5,850 nucleotides of DNA from Micrococcales bacterium UBA2037 (GTDB lineage: Bacteria; Actinomycetota; Actinomycetes; Actinomycetales; Microbacteriaceae): assembly GCA_002333405.1 (NCBI GenBank), contig DDBH01000018.1, positions 63,568-69,417 on the forward strand, written 5' to 3'. The notes beneath the pieces were generated by a model. It did no database searches and was not told the origin of the DNA. It saw nothing but the letters and a program-made list of their open reading frames with translations. The position numbers and the translations under genes were made by a program. Shown here piece by piece: positions 5,001 through 5,850 of this stretch (positions within the stretch are counted from its first letter, which is position 1; each line of letters opens with the position of its first letter).

Positions 5001-5850
5001 TAGCTGAACCATTGGGCGAATCTCTGGAGGCAACACTGGCAGAACCGACAACACCATTGATGTTGGAGGCGTACCAGACTGCGCAAAGCTGTTTACAACC
5101 TTCAGACGCTTGATGGCCTGGGTCTGCTTTGAACCCTTGGTGGTTGCGATCTCAGCACGTAGCTCAGCCGCAGCACCCTCAAGGTCGAAGGCCGCTAGGA
5201 CCTGCAGAACCGCCTCAGCACCGATTGAGGTGATGACGTAGTCAGAGAAGTAGTAGTCAAAGTAGTCAAAGACCACGTCGTTTGGAATTAGCTGTCCAAC
5301 CGAAGCGGTTAGGAACATTCTCCATGCCAACTGCTCCTTGTGAAGGTTGGCTGGGCGCTCTAGACGGGCATACTCGCGAACGATCTTGTCGATCTTCTTC
5401 TTGACATCAGCCTGAAGCTTCTTGATCTTCTTGGCCTCGTCAGTGGTGCGAACAACAGCGTCCTCGTCCTCTTCCTCGGTCTCAGCTGCAAGTGCGCGAG
5501 GTGACCAGAATGCGTCTGCATCCTTTTCCTCAGCCGCAATCAGCTGCTCAAGGCTCTTGGCGAACTGCTTCTCGATCCAGCGAGGAGCTTCCCAGAACTT
5601 GTTTGAGATCTGCATCTCAAGACCAAGCTCACGCAGCTGGGCGATTTCATCGCCAGCGGCTGCTTCGAACTCTTCGTCACGAGCGTCAATAAGAGCGCGG
5701 ATACGAGTCACATACTCTTCGCGCACCAAATCATACTCGGCATCACGCATCTCGTGGTCGATGTCCATAACGCGGTAGGCAGCAAAGTAAATGATCTTTT
5801 CTAGATCCTTTGGAGCCATGTTCAGCAGGTAACCAAGGCGTGATGGAACA
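2001..5850 (-). CDS. rpoC: DNA-directed RNA polymerase subunit beta-prime, N-terminus outside window
   Basis: This is the largest polymerase subunit, holding the catalytic Mg. The frame is open to the window edge; the first visible codons read [18 protein letters not shown], about residue 109 of the family, so the ATG at 5819 is internal and the Zn1 domain is missing. Counting from Val at 5849, 1282 residues are seen, implying about 1390 in all, longer than M. tuberculosis RpoC (1316). In order: helical actinobacterial insert (5767-5315), rudder NRNNRLKR, switch 2 with [20 protein letters not shown], catalytic NADFDGD (4391-4371), bridge helix (about 3530-3420), Zn2 cysteines (codons 3395-3393, 3194-3192, 3173-3171, 3164-3162), trigger loop with its active His (3050-3048), and the C-terminal [14 protein letters not shown] block. 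Bridge helix, trigger-loop tip and barrel region are unusually divergent (see findings). rpoB should lie upstream. Stop TAA at 2003-2001. Confidence 0.99.
   Translation of the reverse strand, partial: [1282 protein letters not shown]

Noticed and set aside
5817..5819. ATG at 5819 as the start of rpoC
   Set aside because: The codons upstream ([10 protein letters not shown]) match conserved RpoC sequence in frame, so the gene continues past the window edge.
1..5850. Mobile elements, CRISPR arrays, defence genes, tRNA or rRNA
   Set aside because: No transposase-like frame, spaced repeats or RNA gene is visible; all but about 260 bases are occupied by four core genes in conserved order.

Overview
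The window is a core housekeeping block from a high-G+C Gram-positive bacterium (Actinobacteria). It is the end of the RNA polymerase rpoB-rpoC unit joined to the str operon, and every gene lies on the minus strand. In transcription order it reads rpoC (N-terminus outside the window), rpsL (S12), rpsG (S7) and fusA (EF-G, C-terminal part outside the window). The S12 and S7 sequences, an RpoC N-terminal helical insert of the kind seen in Actinobacteria, and GTG starts with strong GGAGG-type ribosome binding sites point to Actinobacteria, probably Micrococcales/Microbacteriaceae. Lines sampled by eye give roughly 52-55% G+C, low for that family. This suggests a small-genome freshwater type such as the Rhodoluna/Aquiluna group, but that placement is a guess.

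Layout, from high to low coordinates: 5850-2001 rpoC; 2000-1826 a 175-base gap with a good sigma-70/SigA-like promoter and a structured leader of about 119 nt; 1825-1454 rpsL; 1454-984 rpsG, whose ATG shares one base with the rpsL stop (TAATG); 983-903 an 81-base gap with a weak inverted repeat and a strong ribosome binding site; 902-1 fusA. No rho-independent terminator is visible, so rpoC transcripts may read through into rpsL while the extra promoter raises ribosomal protein output. The plus strand carries only shadow ORFs. There is no mobile element, CRISPR array, tRNA or rRNA.

The genes jointly serve transcription (beta-prime catalytic subunit) and translation (decoding-centre protein S12, 30S head assembly protein S7, translocase EF-G).

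The most unusual content is inside rpoC. The catalytic Asp triad, the Zn2 cysteines and the trigger-loop His are intact. However, the bridge helix and its N-terminal cap carry several replacements at normally near-invariant positions, the trigger-loop tip has about 22 extra residues followed by GLNGV instead of the usual GLPRV, and the N-terminal coiled insert appears about 60 residues longer than in M. tuberculosis. These comparisons rest on remembered reference sequences. They describe a divergent polymerase active-site periphery, not a new system.
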